Assembly: GCA_028824715.1 (NCBI GenBank)
Contig: JAPPCV010000118.1
Location: 62,001 to 126,000 of the forward strand
Direction: 5' to 3'
DNA length: 64,000 bases
Source of the DNA: Boseongicola sp.
GTDB lineage: Bacteria > Pseudomonadota > Alphaproteobacteria > Rhodobacterales > Rhodobacteraceae
Part shown: positions 36,750-46,119 of the stretch, piece after piece
How the letters are laid out: the number at the start of each line of letters is the position of its first letter
Numbering within the stretch: the first letter of the stretch is position 1
Made by a program: the position numbers and the translations under genes
The notes under the pieces: generated by a model
What the model was told of the DNA's origin: nothing
The model's database searches: none
The model's input: the letters and a program-made list of their open reading frames with translations, nothing else

Positions 36750-37757
36750 CTATTGGTTTAGTGCTTCGTAGATTTCTCGTGCGTTGGTGATGGCCTTGCT
36801 TTCGTAATCGGCAAAGATCGTATGCAGGCCTTTCTGTACAGCAGCATCCATCTTGGCACGTTCTTCGTCCGACACGACGGTCCACAGGTAGCCCTTTTCT
36901 GCCTCGGCAATCATTCTCCTGGAGCGGCTGTCGGCCCCGTCGAATGACTTGGCCAGTTCGAGAGACATTGGCAGGCCTGCCAATTCGTCGATTATGGCAC
37001 GATCCTCGTCCGACAGGCTCATGTAACGTTCCTTGTTCATGAGTGCCTAGGTAGCCATGAAAGTTGTGGGAACATTCTCAACCACGTAAGCAGACGCGTC
37101 CCTGAAATTCCAAGGCGGCGCAATGTTGTTGTACGAGGCCGTTGCGGCATCAATCGTGCCGGTCGATAGCCCAGTGCAGTTCTCTGTCACCGGCATCTGC
37201 ACGTGCACCGCGCCAAGCGCGGCGACAATTGGCGTTGTCACGGCCGCAAACGGAACCAGCTTGGCACCTCTCAAGCCCTCCATGGTTGACACGTCTCGGG
37301 TCGCAGCGAACAGGTTTCCGGCAACGGTTCCGACGGCTAGCACTTTCACGTCGCCGCATTCGTCGGCGAGGTGCTCGTCGAAAGCTCCCCGGATTGCCCG
37401 GGTCGTTTGATCGGCGGTCTCTGCCTTGCCTGGCAGGATCGCCAACATCGTCTTTGGGAAGATCGCAGGCGTGCAGGCGGCAACGCCAAAGACGACGTCG
37501 GCCACACCTTCGACGACGCGCTTGCACTGCTGAACCGGGCCAGCGCCCAGTCGCCCGGCCGGGTACAATTCTATTGTCAGGCTGCCACCAGACCGTCTTT
37601 CGAACTCCTCTCCGAACCAGGCAAACATGCCAGTATTGGCATGGTGCTGCGGCGGCACGAAGGTCGCGACGCTGAGTTCTTCGGCAGCGGCCGTCCGGGC
37701 GGTGAGTCCAAGCACTGCGCACAAGGCTACCGCAAGGCTGAATCCCGTTTTCGTCAC
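36750..37757 (-). pseudogene. Tandem DctP paralog with in-frame stop
   Basis: A second DctP-type binding protein gene, clearly a duplicate of its neighbour. It has a signal peptide (TKTGFSLAVALCAVLGLTARTAAA) and the same motifs through STGTIDAATASYNNIAPPWNF. At 37047-37049 a TAG replaces the Phe of the intact copy (TFxxTFAIMNKERY); the frame then continues unbroken through MNKERYMSLSDEDRAI to a normal C-terminus. Four positions have become Cys compared with the intact copy. The gene is either inactivated or read through at the stop. It is the first gene after the GntR operator region. Confidence 0.8.
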
Positions 37758-37797
37758 ACTTGCACCCTCCCAATATCAGGCGAGGCAGGCAATTTAT

Positions 37798-37809
37798 TTG
37801 GGATCCCAA
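37798..37809. promoter_or_regulatory. Palindromic operator 1, TTGGGATCCCAA
   Basis: A perfect 12-bp palindrome 41 bp before the DctP paralog start. It recurs at 37922-37933 and in part at 37863-37870. Such TTGG(G)ATCC(C)AA sites resemble operators of FadR-type GntR proteins (compare VanR, ATTGGATCCAAT). Confidence 0.65.
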
Positions 37810-37862
37810 GAAGAATCACGGCGGCCCAAAATTTCACGTTACATGCACCAGTCTGCACATAC

Positions 37863-37870
37863 GGGATCCC
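37863..37870. promoter_or_regulatory. Partial operator 2, GGGATCCC
   Basis: The core of the palindrome without the outer TT/AA on the left. Its centre is 63 bp from operator 1 and 61 bp from operator 3, close to six helical turns each. Confidence 0.5.
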
Positions 37871-37921
37871 ATTTCAAGCCTGATTTATGGGTTTTCGGCA
37901 AGATTCCCGATCTTCTTGACA

Positions 37922-37933
37922 TTGGGATCCCAA
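37922..37933. promoter_or_regulatory. Palindromic operator 3, TTGGGATCCCAA
   Basis: A second perfect copy, ending 18 bp before the gntR start codon, a good place for autorepression. Confidence 0.65.
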
Positions 37934-37951
37934 AAAAGTTTCTATGGAGGA

Positions 37952-38725
37952 ATGGAATCCATCGACACCGAAATTGCCATCCGCATACGCCAGGACATCA
38001 TTTTGGGCGTCTACGAATCCGGAGAGCGTCTGTCCGAGGCACAGCTGTGCGAAACCCACAAGGTGTCAAGGACGCCCGTCAGGCTGGCCTTGCGCCTGCT
38101 GGAGCGAGAGGGCGTCATCCGCAGGGGCGAAGGCCGCGGGTACCTCGTTCAGAGCCCGACGGTGGAAGACATCCTTCAGGCGGTTGAGGTCCGCGGACAT
38201 CTCGAAAGCCTTGCTGCCCGGCTGATGGCGCAAAACCCCAATCGGCGTGAATTCCTGCCCGCCATGGATGCCGCGATCAAGTCCGGAGAGGGTGCGGTCG
38301 AGAAGCTGGTAAAGATCGGGTCACAAGACAGTTCCGTGCTCAAGGAAGCGCTTGCCGCCAACAAGATCTTCCATGGTTCGATTCTGGCAGGGTGTGGAAA
38401 CGACTATGTTGGCTATGCCTGTGAACAAATCAGCCACCTGCCGATGTTGGCGGTAGGGTCCATGGTGTTCGACCGCTCGGTCGATGACACGCCTGAGCAT
38501 TTCGAACGCGGCTTGTTTCGCATGCGGCTGGGGATTGCCCAGCACATGGTCATCTTTGAAGCCATCGAAAAGGGCGATCCCGTCCGGGCAGAGGGAATGA
38601 TGCGCGAACATTCCCACACCATGGTCGAATACATACAGATGTTCGAAAGGCAGGGAGGCGAGTTGACCGTCGCCGATCTGATCGCCTTTTCGGCAGCCGA
38701 GCCGCCCGCAGTTGCCGCCCAGTAG
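37952..38725 (+). CDS. GntR family regulator with FCD domain
   Basis: A 257-aa regulator. The N-terminal winged helix (about 1-70) has IRQDIILGVYESGERLSEAQ and the recognition helix VSRTPVRLALRLLEREGV. The C-terminal FCD domain (about 85-225) has the metal-site His/Asp pattern (EVRGHLES, NKIFHGSI, EHSHTMVEY). ATG 37952 follows GGAGGA closely; the spacing is short. It is divergent from the DctP genes across a region with three GGGATCCC palindromes. The same palindromes precede the TAXI-TRAP operon, so it likely represses uptake of one carboxylate-type compound and its breakdown, and is released by it. Confidence 0.92.
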   Translation: MESIDTEIAIRIRQDIILGVYESGERLSEAQLCETHKVSRTPVRLALRLLEREGVIRRGEGRGYLVQSPTVEDILQAVEVRGHLESLAARLMAQNPNRREFLPAMDAAIKSGEGAVEKLVKIGSQDSSVLKEALAANKIFHGSILAGCGNDYVGYACEQISHLPMLAVGSMVFDRSVDDTPEHFERGLFRMRLGIAQHMVIFEAIEKGDPVRAEGMMREHSHTMVEYIQMFERQGGELTVADLIAFSAAEPPAVAAQ

Positions 38726-39120
38726 TTCAAGGACCAGGCCGGGCACATCCGAGTGAACCACCGGGCTCAAGTCCTCCATGCTCTCCGCACAGGGCGGACG
38801 GCGATTGGCCCGTCCACAGCGGTCGTGGCTGTTGCAGGGGCATTTCCGTAAAATGTCGCGGGCGACCAGCTTGCCATGGCGGGCCAGGCGCAACTCGTCA
38901 AAGCGGATGACGTCCCCTATGCTCAACTCGGACTTGCATCTCCTCAGGAGACTACGGAACGCCTTCTAATCCGACTTCGGTCACTCGGCGTGCAAATTGA
39001 CCATCTTGGCGGGCTTCGGCGCGGGAATCGCCTTGATTTCGAAGGGCCGCCCCCCAGAAATCGCGTTTCGCGCCGACCAGCCTCCTTTGTCTCGAGACCG
39101 CCGCGACGGCGTCTTCGCTC
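38726..39120. other. Intergenic stretch before IS1634-like remnant
   Basis: About 395 bp downstream of the regulator with no recognised gene. It may be decayed mobile DNA, as it adjoins the transposase remnant at 39121. Confidence 0.3.
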
Positions 39121-39393
39121 GTGTTCGTGCGCTGCAAATGGCGATTCAAGTCCGTCAAGGGACACCGTTACTGGAGCGTGGCCGAGAACTGCCGTGTCCA
39201 AGGCGGCCGGGTCGTGCAACGTCGGGTCCTGTATCTTGGCGAGATCGACGACAGCCAGGGCGCAACGTGGCGCCGCGCGACCGAGGTTCTGGGAGGCCGG
39301 CCAGGACCGCAGCAGGCGGCGCTGGCGGGATCACAGCATCCGACGCGCCGCTACCACTTCCAATGCGCCAAGGAATTGGGGCAAAGCCTCTAG
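39121..39393 (+). pseudogene. IS1634 family transposase N-terminal fragment
   Basis: The 90-aa frame reads like the start of IS1634-type transposases: FVRCKWRFKSVKGHRYWSV, ENCRVQGGRVVQRRVLYLGE and IDDSQGATWRRATEVL. The body with the DDE residues is absent and I find no inverted ends, so it is a remnant. It lies between the GntR gene and the end of the TAXI operon. Confidence 0.7.
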
Positions 39394-39415
39394 CTCGGCT
39401 TTCGCTCCGGGACCC

Positions 39416-39994
39416 CTACTTGTTGGTCCAGCCAAGCGTGATCGGGTGAGCCCGTCGCTGTTCGTGCGCTTCGCCGACGTGCTTTCCGGCATTCCATCCG
39501 ACGGGCTTGAGAACGTGCTCGGCCCAGTCGACAGATTCCTGATCGGTCACTGTTGCGATCGTGTCGTTCCAACGGTTCAGATAGCCACCTGCCGCAATTA
39601 CAGCAAGGATTTCAATGATCTGGATGTCTGTGAAGTGTTTGCGCAACTCGACAAAGTGCTCGGGCCCGGATGCATTGGGCGCGGCACCCGCAGCAAGGGC
39701 CAGTCTGAGCGCGGCGCGCTCCGCGTCGGAAAAAAGATCCGAGGATTCGAAACTCCACAACGCTTGGACCTTCTCATCAGACATCCCGATCTTGTGAAGG
39801 TGATAGGAACCATGAGACTGACAATGGACACAGCCGCTTGCGAGACTTGCGACAGTGAAGACCATCTGCTTCAGCTCGCCGGATACCTCGCGCCCGGGGA
39901 AGATCAGCTTCAACATGCCGTTCCATGCTTGGCGCAATTCTGGCCAATGGCTCATCTCGAAGTTCTGGCGATTCTCGTATTTCGCTGTGCTCAT
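39416..39994 (-). CDS. Carboxymuconolactone decarboxylase/AhpD family protein
   Basis: A 192-aa all-helical protein with the AhpD active-site motif: Cys-x-x-Cys in ASGCVHCQSHGSYH (about 52-61), with the downstream His. It is a small peroxidase or decarboxylase-like enzyme. It is the last gene of the operon TAXI binding protein - TRAP permease - sulfatase - this gene, 47 bp after the sulfatase. It may handle a product of the imported compound or protect from peroxide; its substrate is unknown. Confidence 0.88.
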   Translation of the reverse strand: MSTAKYENRQNFEMSHWPELRQAWNGMLKLIFPGREVSGELKQMVFTVASLASGCVHCQSHGSYHLHKIGMSDEKVQALWSFESSDLFSDAERAALRLALAAGAAPNASGPEHFVELRKHFTDIQIIEILAVIAAGGYLNRWNDTIATVTDQESVDWAEHVLKPVGWNAGKHVGEAHEQRRAHPITLGWTNK

Positions 39995-40041
39995 CGTGGC
40001 TTGTCCATGCTATCTGTCGTCTTTCGTCTGAAATTCGCGGC

Positions 40042-41625
40042 TCAGGCCTGATCAGTGGGCAACGGAACCCTGTCGACGTGCGCAATCTCAAGTTGGGCCA
40101 GTTTTTCGAGCAGTTGGGACCTGACGTCAGAATGATCAGGGCTATTCCAGAGATTTTCCATTTCGCCAGGGTCCAATTCGAGATCAAAGAGCTCGTTTGG
40201 ACATCTTCCGAGGTACATGGAAAGTCGCCATTTCTTGTGAATTATTGTGTGTACCCTTGGGCGCGTCCCGAAGGCTTCCTGCGTTCTTTGGGTTTCATAT
40301 TGAATGTGCGCGGACTCGCGCCCTTCGCCGCCGGCGACGCCCAATACGGCACCTTGCATCCCCAGCGAGGGCTCGACCTTCGCATGCTCAAGGATTGTTG
40401 AGCCAATATCATGGGTCTGCGCAAGCTTGTCCGTTCGGACCCCTTGCTCGCCTCTCGGATCGGCCCAAATGAACGGCACGTGGGTTAACGTGTCATATTG
40501 TTCAGCCCCTTTGAAGAGAAGCCGGTGGTCCCCAAGGTGGTCTCCATGGTCGGAGGTGAATATTTGCACCGTTGCATCTGCAACATCTGCCACAACGGCC
40601 GCCTTCCGCACCTTGCCCACGGCATCGTCGACCATCGCGATCATGCCGCATGTCAACGCGCGAGCTTCCAGCGCCTCTTTCTTTGAAACGGCAAGAGTAT
40701 ACCCTGCCCGTTGGCCAAGCGAGGGATCGTTGGCGCGATCGCGTTCGGCGATCTTGACATATTCGGGTGGGTCCCAGTCGTTGGCCTCAAATGCTGCAGG
40801 CACAGGCATGTCCTCGGGCTTGTACATATCCCAGTACTTGCCAGGCGGATTGAACGGATGGTGCGGGTCCGGGAAGGACACCATCAGGAAGAAAGGTTTC
40901 GGATTGCCCTTGCGACCTTCGATCCAACTGGCGGCCCGGTCGGCGATATAGCTGGTGGCGTAATGCTCCTCCGGGACCTTTGTGCGAATTGCTTGTGGAA
41001 CGGAGTACTCGTGTGGAAACTGATTGTTCGGGCCACGAAGACACAGGACCTCGGGCGCATTCTCCCTCAACCAATATTCGTAGTTGCCGCCGTTCATGGT
41101 GCCGTGGCGCACAACGGAATCATAGTGGTCAAATCCGTAAAACGGCTTTGGGACAACCGCGTTATGTTGATCGACGAACTTGCGCTTTTCGTAACGGTAA
41201 CGCTCGTCGTTCAGGTCAGAGCGAATGGCGATCGCCAATTCATCTGGAGGCGCACTGAAACCTTCTCGGGCTTCAGGAATGTCGATCTTCATGTCGCCGT
41301 CCCAGACGTTTTGCAGATGGCTTTTTCCGATCAGTGCCGTGTCATACCCTGCGGCCCGCAGAAGTTCGACGAACGTAACGTTATGGTGCGCCAAGGGAAT
41401 GCCAAGCGACCGCGTCCCATGGCTCGACGGCATCCGGCAAGTCATCAGGCTTGCACGGTTCGGCATGCACACTGGCGACGAAACGTAGAATCGATCGTGG
41501 TTCACGCCCTCGGCAGCCATCTCGTCGACATTCGGCGTCCGCAAGACCGGATGCCCGTTGCATCCAAGATGGTCGTAGCGCTGCTGGTCGGTCATGAAGA
41601 GAATGTAGCTAGGTCGTTCCGTCAT
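40042..41625 (-). CDS. Sulfatase-like hydrolase
   Basis: From ATG 41625 (AGGGAC upstream) the product has 527 aa with the alkaline-phosphatase/sulfatase fold. The formylglycine site is Cys in PVCMPNRASLMT (C53), fitting C-x-P-x-R. Metal ligands are in FMTDQQRYD (D13) and in the later TSDHGDHLGDH motif. No signal peptide is seen, so it acts in the cytosol on an imported sulfate ester, similar in layout to choline-sulfatase-like and related enzymes. It needs a formylglycine-generating enzyme or anSME, not seen in the window. It is co-directional with the TRAP permease, 44 bp behind it. Confidence 0.93.
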   Translation of the reverse strand: MTERPSYILFMTDQQRYDHLGCNGHPVLRTPNVDEMAAEGVNHDRFYVSSPVCMPNRASLMTCRMPSSHGTRSLGIPLAHHNVTFVELLRAAGYDTALIGKSHLQNVWDGDMKIDIPEAREGFSAPPDELAIAIRSDLNDERYRYEKRKFVDQHNAVVPKPFYGFDHYDSVVRHGTMNGGNYEYWLRENAPEVLCLRGPNNQFPHEYSVPQAIRTKVPEEHYATSYIADRAASWIEGRKGNPKPFFLMVSFPDPHHPFNPPGKYWDMYKPEDMPVPAAFEANDWDPPEYVKIAERDRANDPSLGQRAGYTLAVSKKEALEARALTCGMIAMVDDAVGKVRKAAVVADVADATVQIFTSDHGDHLGDHRLLFKGAEQYDTLTHVPFIWADPRGEQGVRTDKLAQTHDIGSTILEHAKVEPSLGMQGAVLGVAGGEGRESAHIQYETQRTQEAFGTRPRVHTIIHKKWRLSMYLGRCPNELFDLELDPGEMENLWNSPDHSDVRSQLLEKLAQLEIAHVDRVPLPTDQA

Positions 41626-41669
41626 GTGGTTGTCCCTTCGCACATTGTCCTGCCTTTGCGCGCGCCTGT

Positions 41670-44018
41670 TCAGGCTGGCGCCCCGCCTCGGTTGCGAAAG
41701 GTGTGCAGGCCAATGACAGCGACGCCCGCCACGATCGCCGGTCCGTAGAATTCAATCGGGCGCACAAGGATGAGAATTGCGATCGCTAGCCGAATGGCTA
41801 TCTCGACCGGCCCCAAGGCCTTGCGATCAAAAGCAGCCAGCGAGCTGGACACAAGGTAGAGGGCCAATCCCAGGCGCGCCATCAGGAAGAGAATCCAGCC
41901 GGGGTCGATGCGGCCGTCGTAACCTGAAAGGAAATGCCCGCTACTTGGGTCGATGACAGCCTTGTCGATCAGCAAAAGTTCAGGATAAATCGCGAAAACA
42001 AACGGGATGGTGAACATTACCACACCGGACTTCACCGCAGAAAAGCCAGTTTTCATCGGGTCGGCGTGGGTAATGCTCGACGCCGCAAAGGCGGCCAGCG
42101 CGACCGGTGGGGTTATGGCGGAAGCTACCGCGAAGTAGAAAATGAACATATGTGCGGTGAATGTCGCCAGCCCGAGGCCTACCAGCATCGGACCCATGAA
42201 CAGGGCGACGTTGATGTAGGCCGGTACCGCCGGCATGCCCATACCCAACAATACTGCCAAGAGCATCGTCAGGAACAACGCGAACAACTGAAAGCCAGCC
42301 GAGCTTGCCGAAATATTGAAGGAATTCAAGAAAGCGAGAACATCCACTGCCACGAACTTCGCGAAGCCGGTAAAATTCAGGCAAACATCGATTACCGTGA
42401 CCGCCATGAACATAAGGAACAGCGTGGATATCGTCACACCTGCCTTTGACAGGCCGTCAAAGATCTTCCCAGGTCGTGCGCGAAATTCCTTGTCAATGAA
42501 CATCAAGACCAGCAGCAAGATGACCGCCCACCAGCCTGCCGCGCTGGCGTCCCCCGCGGCATTTTGGAACAGCTCGATTATCCACGGCAGGGAAACGATC
42601 TTGCAGGCGCCGCCGTTCCATTCGACAACAGCGCCCAACATGATCGAATACCAGCTGCAACCAACAGCGTCCTTAGGCGTCAGGAGCAGGACCAGAACGA
42701 GAAGGACAGGCCCGAAGATCTGCAAGAGGTGGAGCCGGTCCTCGCCCGTCAAGTGCATGTCTTCAGTCAACTCACCGAAGGCTTGAATGTCTTGCTTTCG
42801 GGCTTGGAATATGACCGAAAGAAAGAGGCAGAAAAAATAGAAGAGCGCCGGAATGGCCGCCGCGATAATGATCTCGCGATAAGGTACGCCGGTCATTGCC
42901 GCCATTACAAAGGCTGCAATGCCCATGATCGGTGGCATTATCGACCCGCCGGAGGAAGCCGCCGCCTCGACCCCGCCCGCGAAGACCTTCGAGAACCCGC
43001 GCTTCAGCATCATCGGGATCGTCAAGACACCGGTCGACAGAACGTTGACGACCGGTCCGCCCGTAATCGTCCCGAACAGTGCCGAAGAAACCACCGCAGC
43101 GTGGGCAGGTCCGCCACGAAGGTTGCGGGTCGCTGAAAAAGCCAACTTGATCAGCGACTGCCCGCCTGCACATTTTCCAAAGAGTGCGCCTAGAATGACA
43201 TAGGGAAAAACAAGGATCAGGAGAACATTGATAAATCGGCCCAACAAGCCTGATGACTGGTTGACCAGAGCATCGTGAAAGAACCCTACGCTTGCCGCCA
43301 GGCTTCTGGGCTCTTCACTGCTAAGGATAGTGATCAGGTACTTGTTCTGGTCCTCGGCACCAAAGAAATACCAGTTCAGGACCGTGGCACATGTGTAGGA
43401 TGCAATCAAGATAGAGACCAGCACAAGCGGCAAACCCCAGACCTTGACGTTGTACCCTAGGAAAACAACGATCGCTGCAAACATTATCAATATCAGCCAA
43501 CTGCCCGTCGTGTTTAGACAGCCTGGATCGTCTGCGGTGTCGGGGATAGGCAGCCCGTAGAGCTTTGCAAACTCCATTTCCGCCTGCAGCGCCTTCGCCA
43601 TCAGGCGTTCGCGGTCGCCTGAGAATACATCAATGAGGCAAACGGCTTCGATTTCCGCCAGGTAGGTCAGCGAAATGGACGCGGCCGCCAATATCAACGC
43701 AATGTCAAAGAGCATCCCCAGGCGTCTGATGCCAGGGCCCTTGCCCGCCCAACTCCGCCACATCGAGTGTTTCAGTGCGACGATCAGCATCATCCAGAAA
43801 AAGGCTATTGGGAAAAGCCACTCCGTTGAGAACCGCCGCACCCTAAGAAAGTCGTTCCCTGCCAGGTCTCTCCAAAAGCCATCCCAGCCAGGAATCGCCG
43901 GGGTAACGTTTACGAGACCCAGCAGGACGAACAGCAGAGCCAAAATGTAGACAAGTCGATCCGCGAGCACCGGATGCTCTGGCGATGCTGTCGACTGCGA
44001 GCCATTTTGCTCGGACAT
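41670..44018 (-). CDS. TRAP transporter permease, fused small and large subunits
   Basis: A 782-aa protein of the 4TM/12TM fused TRAP type (DctQM fusion), which commonly works with TAXI binding proteins. The N-terminal part has TMs near 25-45, 70-90, 105-125 and 160-185. The DctM-like part contains FGTITGGPVVNVLSTGVLTI and ASSGGSIMPPIMGIAAFVMA, typical permease loops, and later LGMGMPAVPAYINVALFMG. It lies between the TAXI gene (37 bp) and the sulfatase and drives uptake by a sodium or proton gradient. Confidence 0.94.
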   Translation of the reverse strand: MSEQNGSQSTASPEHPVLADRLVYILALLFVLLGLVNVTPAIPGWDGFWRDLAGNDFLRVRRFSTEWLFPIAFFWMMLIVALKHSMWRSWAGKGPGIRRLGMLFDIALILAAASISLTYLAEIEAVCLIDVFSGDRERLMAKALQAEMEFAKLYGLPIPDTADDPGCLNTTGSWLILIMFAAIVVFLGYNVKVWGLPLVLVSILIASYTCATVLNWYFFGAEDQNKYLITILSSEEPRSLAASVGFFHDALVNQSSGLLGRFINVLLILVFPYVILGALFGKCAGGQSLIKLAFSATRNLRGGPAHAAVVSSALFGTITGGPVVNVLSTGVLTIPMMLKRGFSKVFAGGVEAAASSGGSIMPPIMGIAAFVMAAMTGVPYREIIIAAAIPALFYFFCLFLSVIFQARKQDIQAFGELTEDMHLTGEDRLHLLQIFGPVLLVLVLLLTPKDAVGCSWYSIMLGAVVEWNGGACKIVSLPWIIELFQNAAGDASAAGWWAVILLLVLMFIDKEFRARPGKIFDGLSKAGVTISTLFLMFMAVTVIDVCLNFTGFAKFVAVDVLAFLNSFNISASSAGFQLFALFLTMLLAVLLGMGMPAVPAYINVALFMGPMLVGLGLATFTAHMFIFYFAVASAITPPVALAAFAASSITHADPMKTGFSAVKSGVVMFTIPFVFAIYPELLLIDKAVIDPSSGHFLSGYDGRIDPGWILFLMARLGLALYLVSSSLAAFDRKALGPVEIAIRLAIAILILVRPIEFYGPAIVAGVAVIGLHTFRNRGGAPA

Positions 44019-44055
44019 TCGGATCTACCGACCTAAGCGGGCTTGGGTCGTCGAC

Positions 44056-45111
44056 TTACGGCTTCGCGCAGTCAGGAAGCGTATAGCCGGCCTCTTCCCA
44101 GGCACGGACAGCGCCCGGATGGAACTTGACTATGTTCGCCCCGCAGAGGCCATTTGCCTCCTCAGACACGTCACCGAAGTTGAGCGTTGCCATGAACGGC
44201 GCCAATGCCCTGATCTCGTCAAGGTTTTCGATGTGCGACTTGGTCAGCTGATACGCAAGTTCCTCGTCCATGCTCTTGTGGACTAGATCGCCACCAGGCA
44301 CAGCCTTGCCTCGGAACATGTCGTCATCGGACACGATTGTCCATCCGTCACCCATTGCAGCCTGGATTTCCGCCAGTGGCGCGATGAACGGAGTCGAACC
44401 AGGTTTGTTGAGAAACTTCTGGGTCGCTTCAGCTTCAAATGCCTCTTTCGGCATCGAATACATCGTCATGTCGCCCGCCGCTGACGCCTGCGTTACCCTT
44501 GGACCCGGGAACATGACCGGAATGACTGCCGCATCAACCGTTCCGTCGACAATTGCTGTCGCCATCTGACCCCAACTGACGGTTACGGTTTCATAGTCCT
44601 CTTCCGACTTCATGCCGGTAAAGAGCTGAATCAGGCTTCGCGAGTTCAACGCAGCAGTACCGCGAGGGGGACCATTCAGGACCTTGAGTCCCCTCAGGTC
44701 CTCCCAGCCGCCAATGCCCTTGGCATCATAGGCGTAGAGAACGAATATCGAGAACGTGTAGGGATACAGCATCCGGATGCTGTGCCCCAGTTCCTTGGCC
44801 ACGTCCTTGTCAAGATTCGAAAACGGGCCAGCAGCCCGAGACATCAGAAATGGCAACACGAACGGCGCGCTTGCCAAGTCGATTTTGCCTTCCGCCAATG
44901 CCAATGTGTACTTGGTTCCTGTTTGCCCGTCCTTTAGCTGTATGTTTGCAATGCCGCGTTCGGCAGCGTTTTCGACCAGTGATGTCGCGGACAGAGCGCC
45001 AGCCGTGCCGGCCCCGGCCGCGTTCGAGGTGAGATTGACCTGTGCGTTCACCGTTGAAGCGGCGAACGCGAACGTCGCGGCGATTGTAGCCGCCGTGAAA
45101 TTCCTGAGCAT
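44056..45111 (-). CDS. TAXI family TRAP solute-binding protein
   Basis: From ATG 45111, with GGGAGG eight bases before, the product has 351 aa. It has a signal peptide (MLRNFTAATIAATFAFAAST, cleavage near NAQ) followed by the TAXI pattern: NAAGAGTAGALSATSLVENA, then LAEGKIDLASAPFVLP and a GPPRGTAALNSRSLIQL motif. The ligand is unknown; the operon suggests a sulfated or carboxylated organic compound. It is the first gene of the operon. Two TTAGGATCCCAA sites lie 195-227 bp upstream. Confidence 0.93.
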   Translation of the reverse strand: MLRNFTAATIAATFAFAASTVNAQVNLTSNAAGAGTAGALSATSLVENAAERGIANIQLKDGQTGTKYTLALAEGKIDLASAPFVLPFLMSRAAGPFSNLDKDVAKELGHSIRMLYPYTFSIFVLYAYDAKGIGGWEDLRGLKVLNGPPRGTAALNSRSLIQLFTGMKSEEDYETVTVSWGQMATAIVDGTVDAAVIPVMFPGPRVTQASAAGDMTMYSMPKEAFEAEATQKFLNKPGSTPFIAPLAEIQAAMGDGWTIVSDDDMFRGKAVPGGDLVHKSMDEELAYQLTKSHIENLDEIRALAPFMATLNFGDVSEEANGLCGANIVKFHPGAVRAWEEAGYTLPDCAKP

Positions 45112-45305
45112 TTTGTCCTCCCATTGCTCCAGTTCATTGTGGCCGGACCGTGAGTTTCCGGAAACAGTGCGTGACCCTTTCGGGTCAAGTTCCGAAGCGT
45201 CGTCCCTCGCCCCCGGCGCTCGCCAGAAGATGCATCGCAAGCTCTTCGACGATTGATGCCACTATCGTACAGCCGTCACTGTAGATTTCACTACACTACC
45301 ACATC

Positions 45306-45317
45306 TTAGGATCCCAA
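45306..45317. promoter_or_regulatory. Operator-like site TTAGGATCCCAA (a)
   Basis: This differs from the TTGGGATCCCAA palindromes near gntR by one base. It lies upstream of the TAXI gene. Confidence 0.6.
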
Positions 45318-45326
45318 ATTTACTTC

Positions 45327-45338
45327 TTAGGATCCCAA
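45327..45338. promoter_or_regulatory. Operator-like site TTAGGATCCCAA (b)
   Basis: An identical copy 21 bp from site (a), exactly two helical turns, so a regulator could bind both on one DNA face. Confidence 0.6.
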
Positions 45339-45527
45339 AGTCAAGAAATTTTGGCGAAACAAACTTATTGCGCCTTGGTTTCACTGTTGTCCCGTTGGGC
45401 TCACGGAAAAGACCGGCAACCATGCAGAGTCTGAATGGAAGACTTTCCGAGGTGTCATCGACTTGAACTGCCCCGGGCGAGAAAGTCATGCTCTCCAGCC
45501 GATTCCCCGGTTTGGCGAGCTCCAAAC

Positions 45528-45800
45528 ATGCGCACCGGCAAGCCGGTCTTCGCGCAGGTGACCAGTTTCCTGCCGATGCATGCACTTCGGTGCTGCAGCG
45601 ATCGCTACGACGGGAACCGGCGCGTCAGGCGCTTCAGTTGTCACGGCCAGTTCCGCAGCAGGGCATTCGCCCAGCTGACGGCCATAGAGCCTGCGCGCCA
45701 AGGCCGGCAAGCTCCAGCACATTGGCTCCCGCAGCATCCGGTCTCGCGCCAGGCCGTCCAGAAGCGCACCTTGCGGCCGGACTTGATCACTCACCGTGGT
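45528..45800 (+). pseudogene. IS4 family transposase fragment, frameshifted
   Basis: The start matches IS4/DUF4372 transposases: MRTGKPVFAQVTSFLP, CCSDRYDGNRRVRRFSCHGQ, and FRSRAFAQLT. Then the frame shifts near 45680, and the next piece (LRAKAGKLQHIG) continues in another frame. No DDE core and no end repeats are seen. It is a remnant between the TAXI operon and fabG, near the right edge of the accessory block. Confidence 0.65.
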
Positions 45801-46119
45801 TGCGTCGAAGTCCCGGCTGCGCTCGGACATCCTCGGACGGGTCTCAAGCTGCGTGAACCTCCGTCGCCTGGATACGACGGCCAGGCCTCGCGCCAACGCA
45901 CCTACTTCGCCACCGAAGGCCAGTTCCGGACCCCAATGCGCGTCAGACACGGGCTCTGGCTGCATGTGTCGACAGGAAGCGCGCATACCCCTGCACGACC
46001 CCTATGGCGAATTCGCACTTCATGCGGTGGGTCGTGCCGGAGCATTGGGCAGCTGCGGTCTCGGCAATCTGGGTCAGGGCCCATGAACCTGGACGCCACC
46101 GGCACGCGCCGTTCCCGGC
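45801..46119. other. Intergenic stretch at fabG side of the block
   Basis: About 320 bp after the IS4 remnant with no recognised gene, possibly more decayed transposase sequence. It is the presumed junction between the accessory block and the fab operon. Confidence 0.35.
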
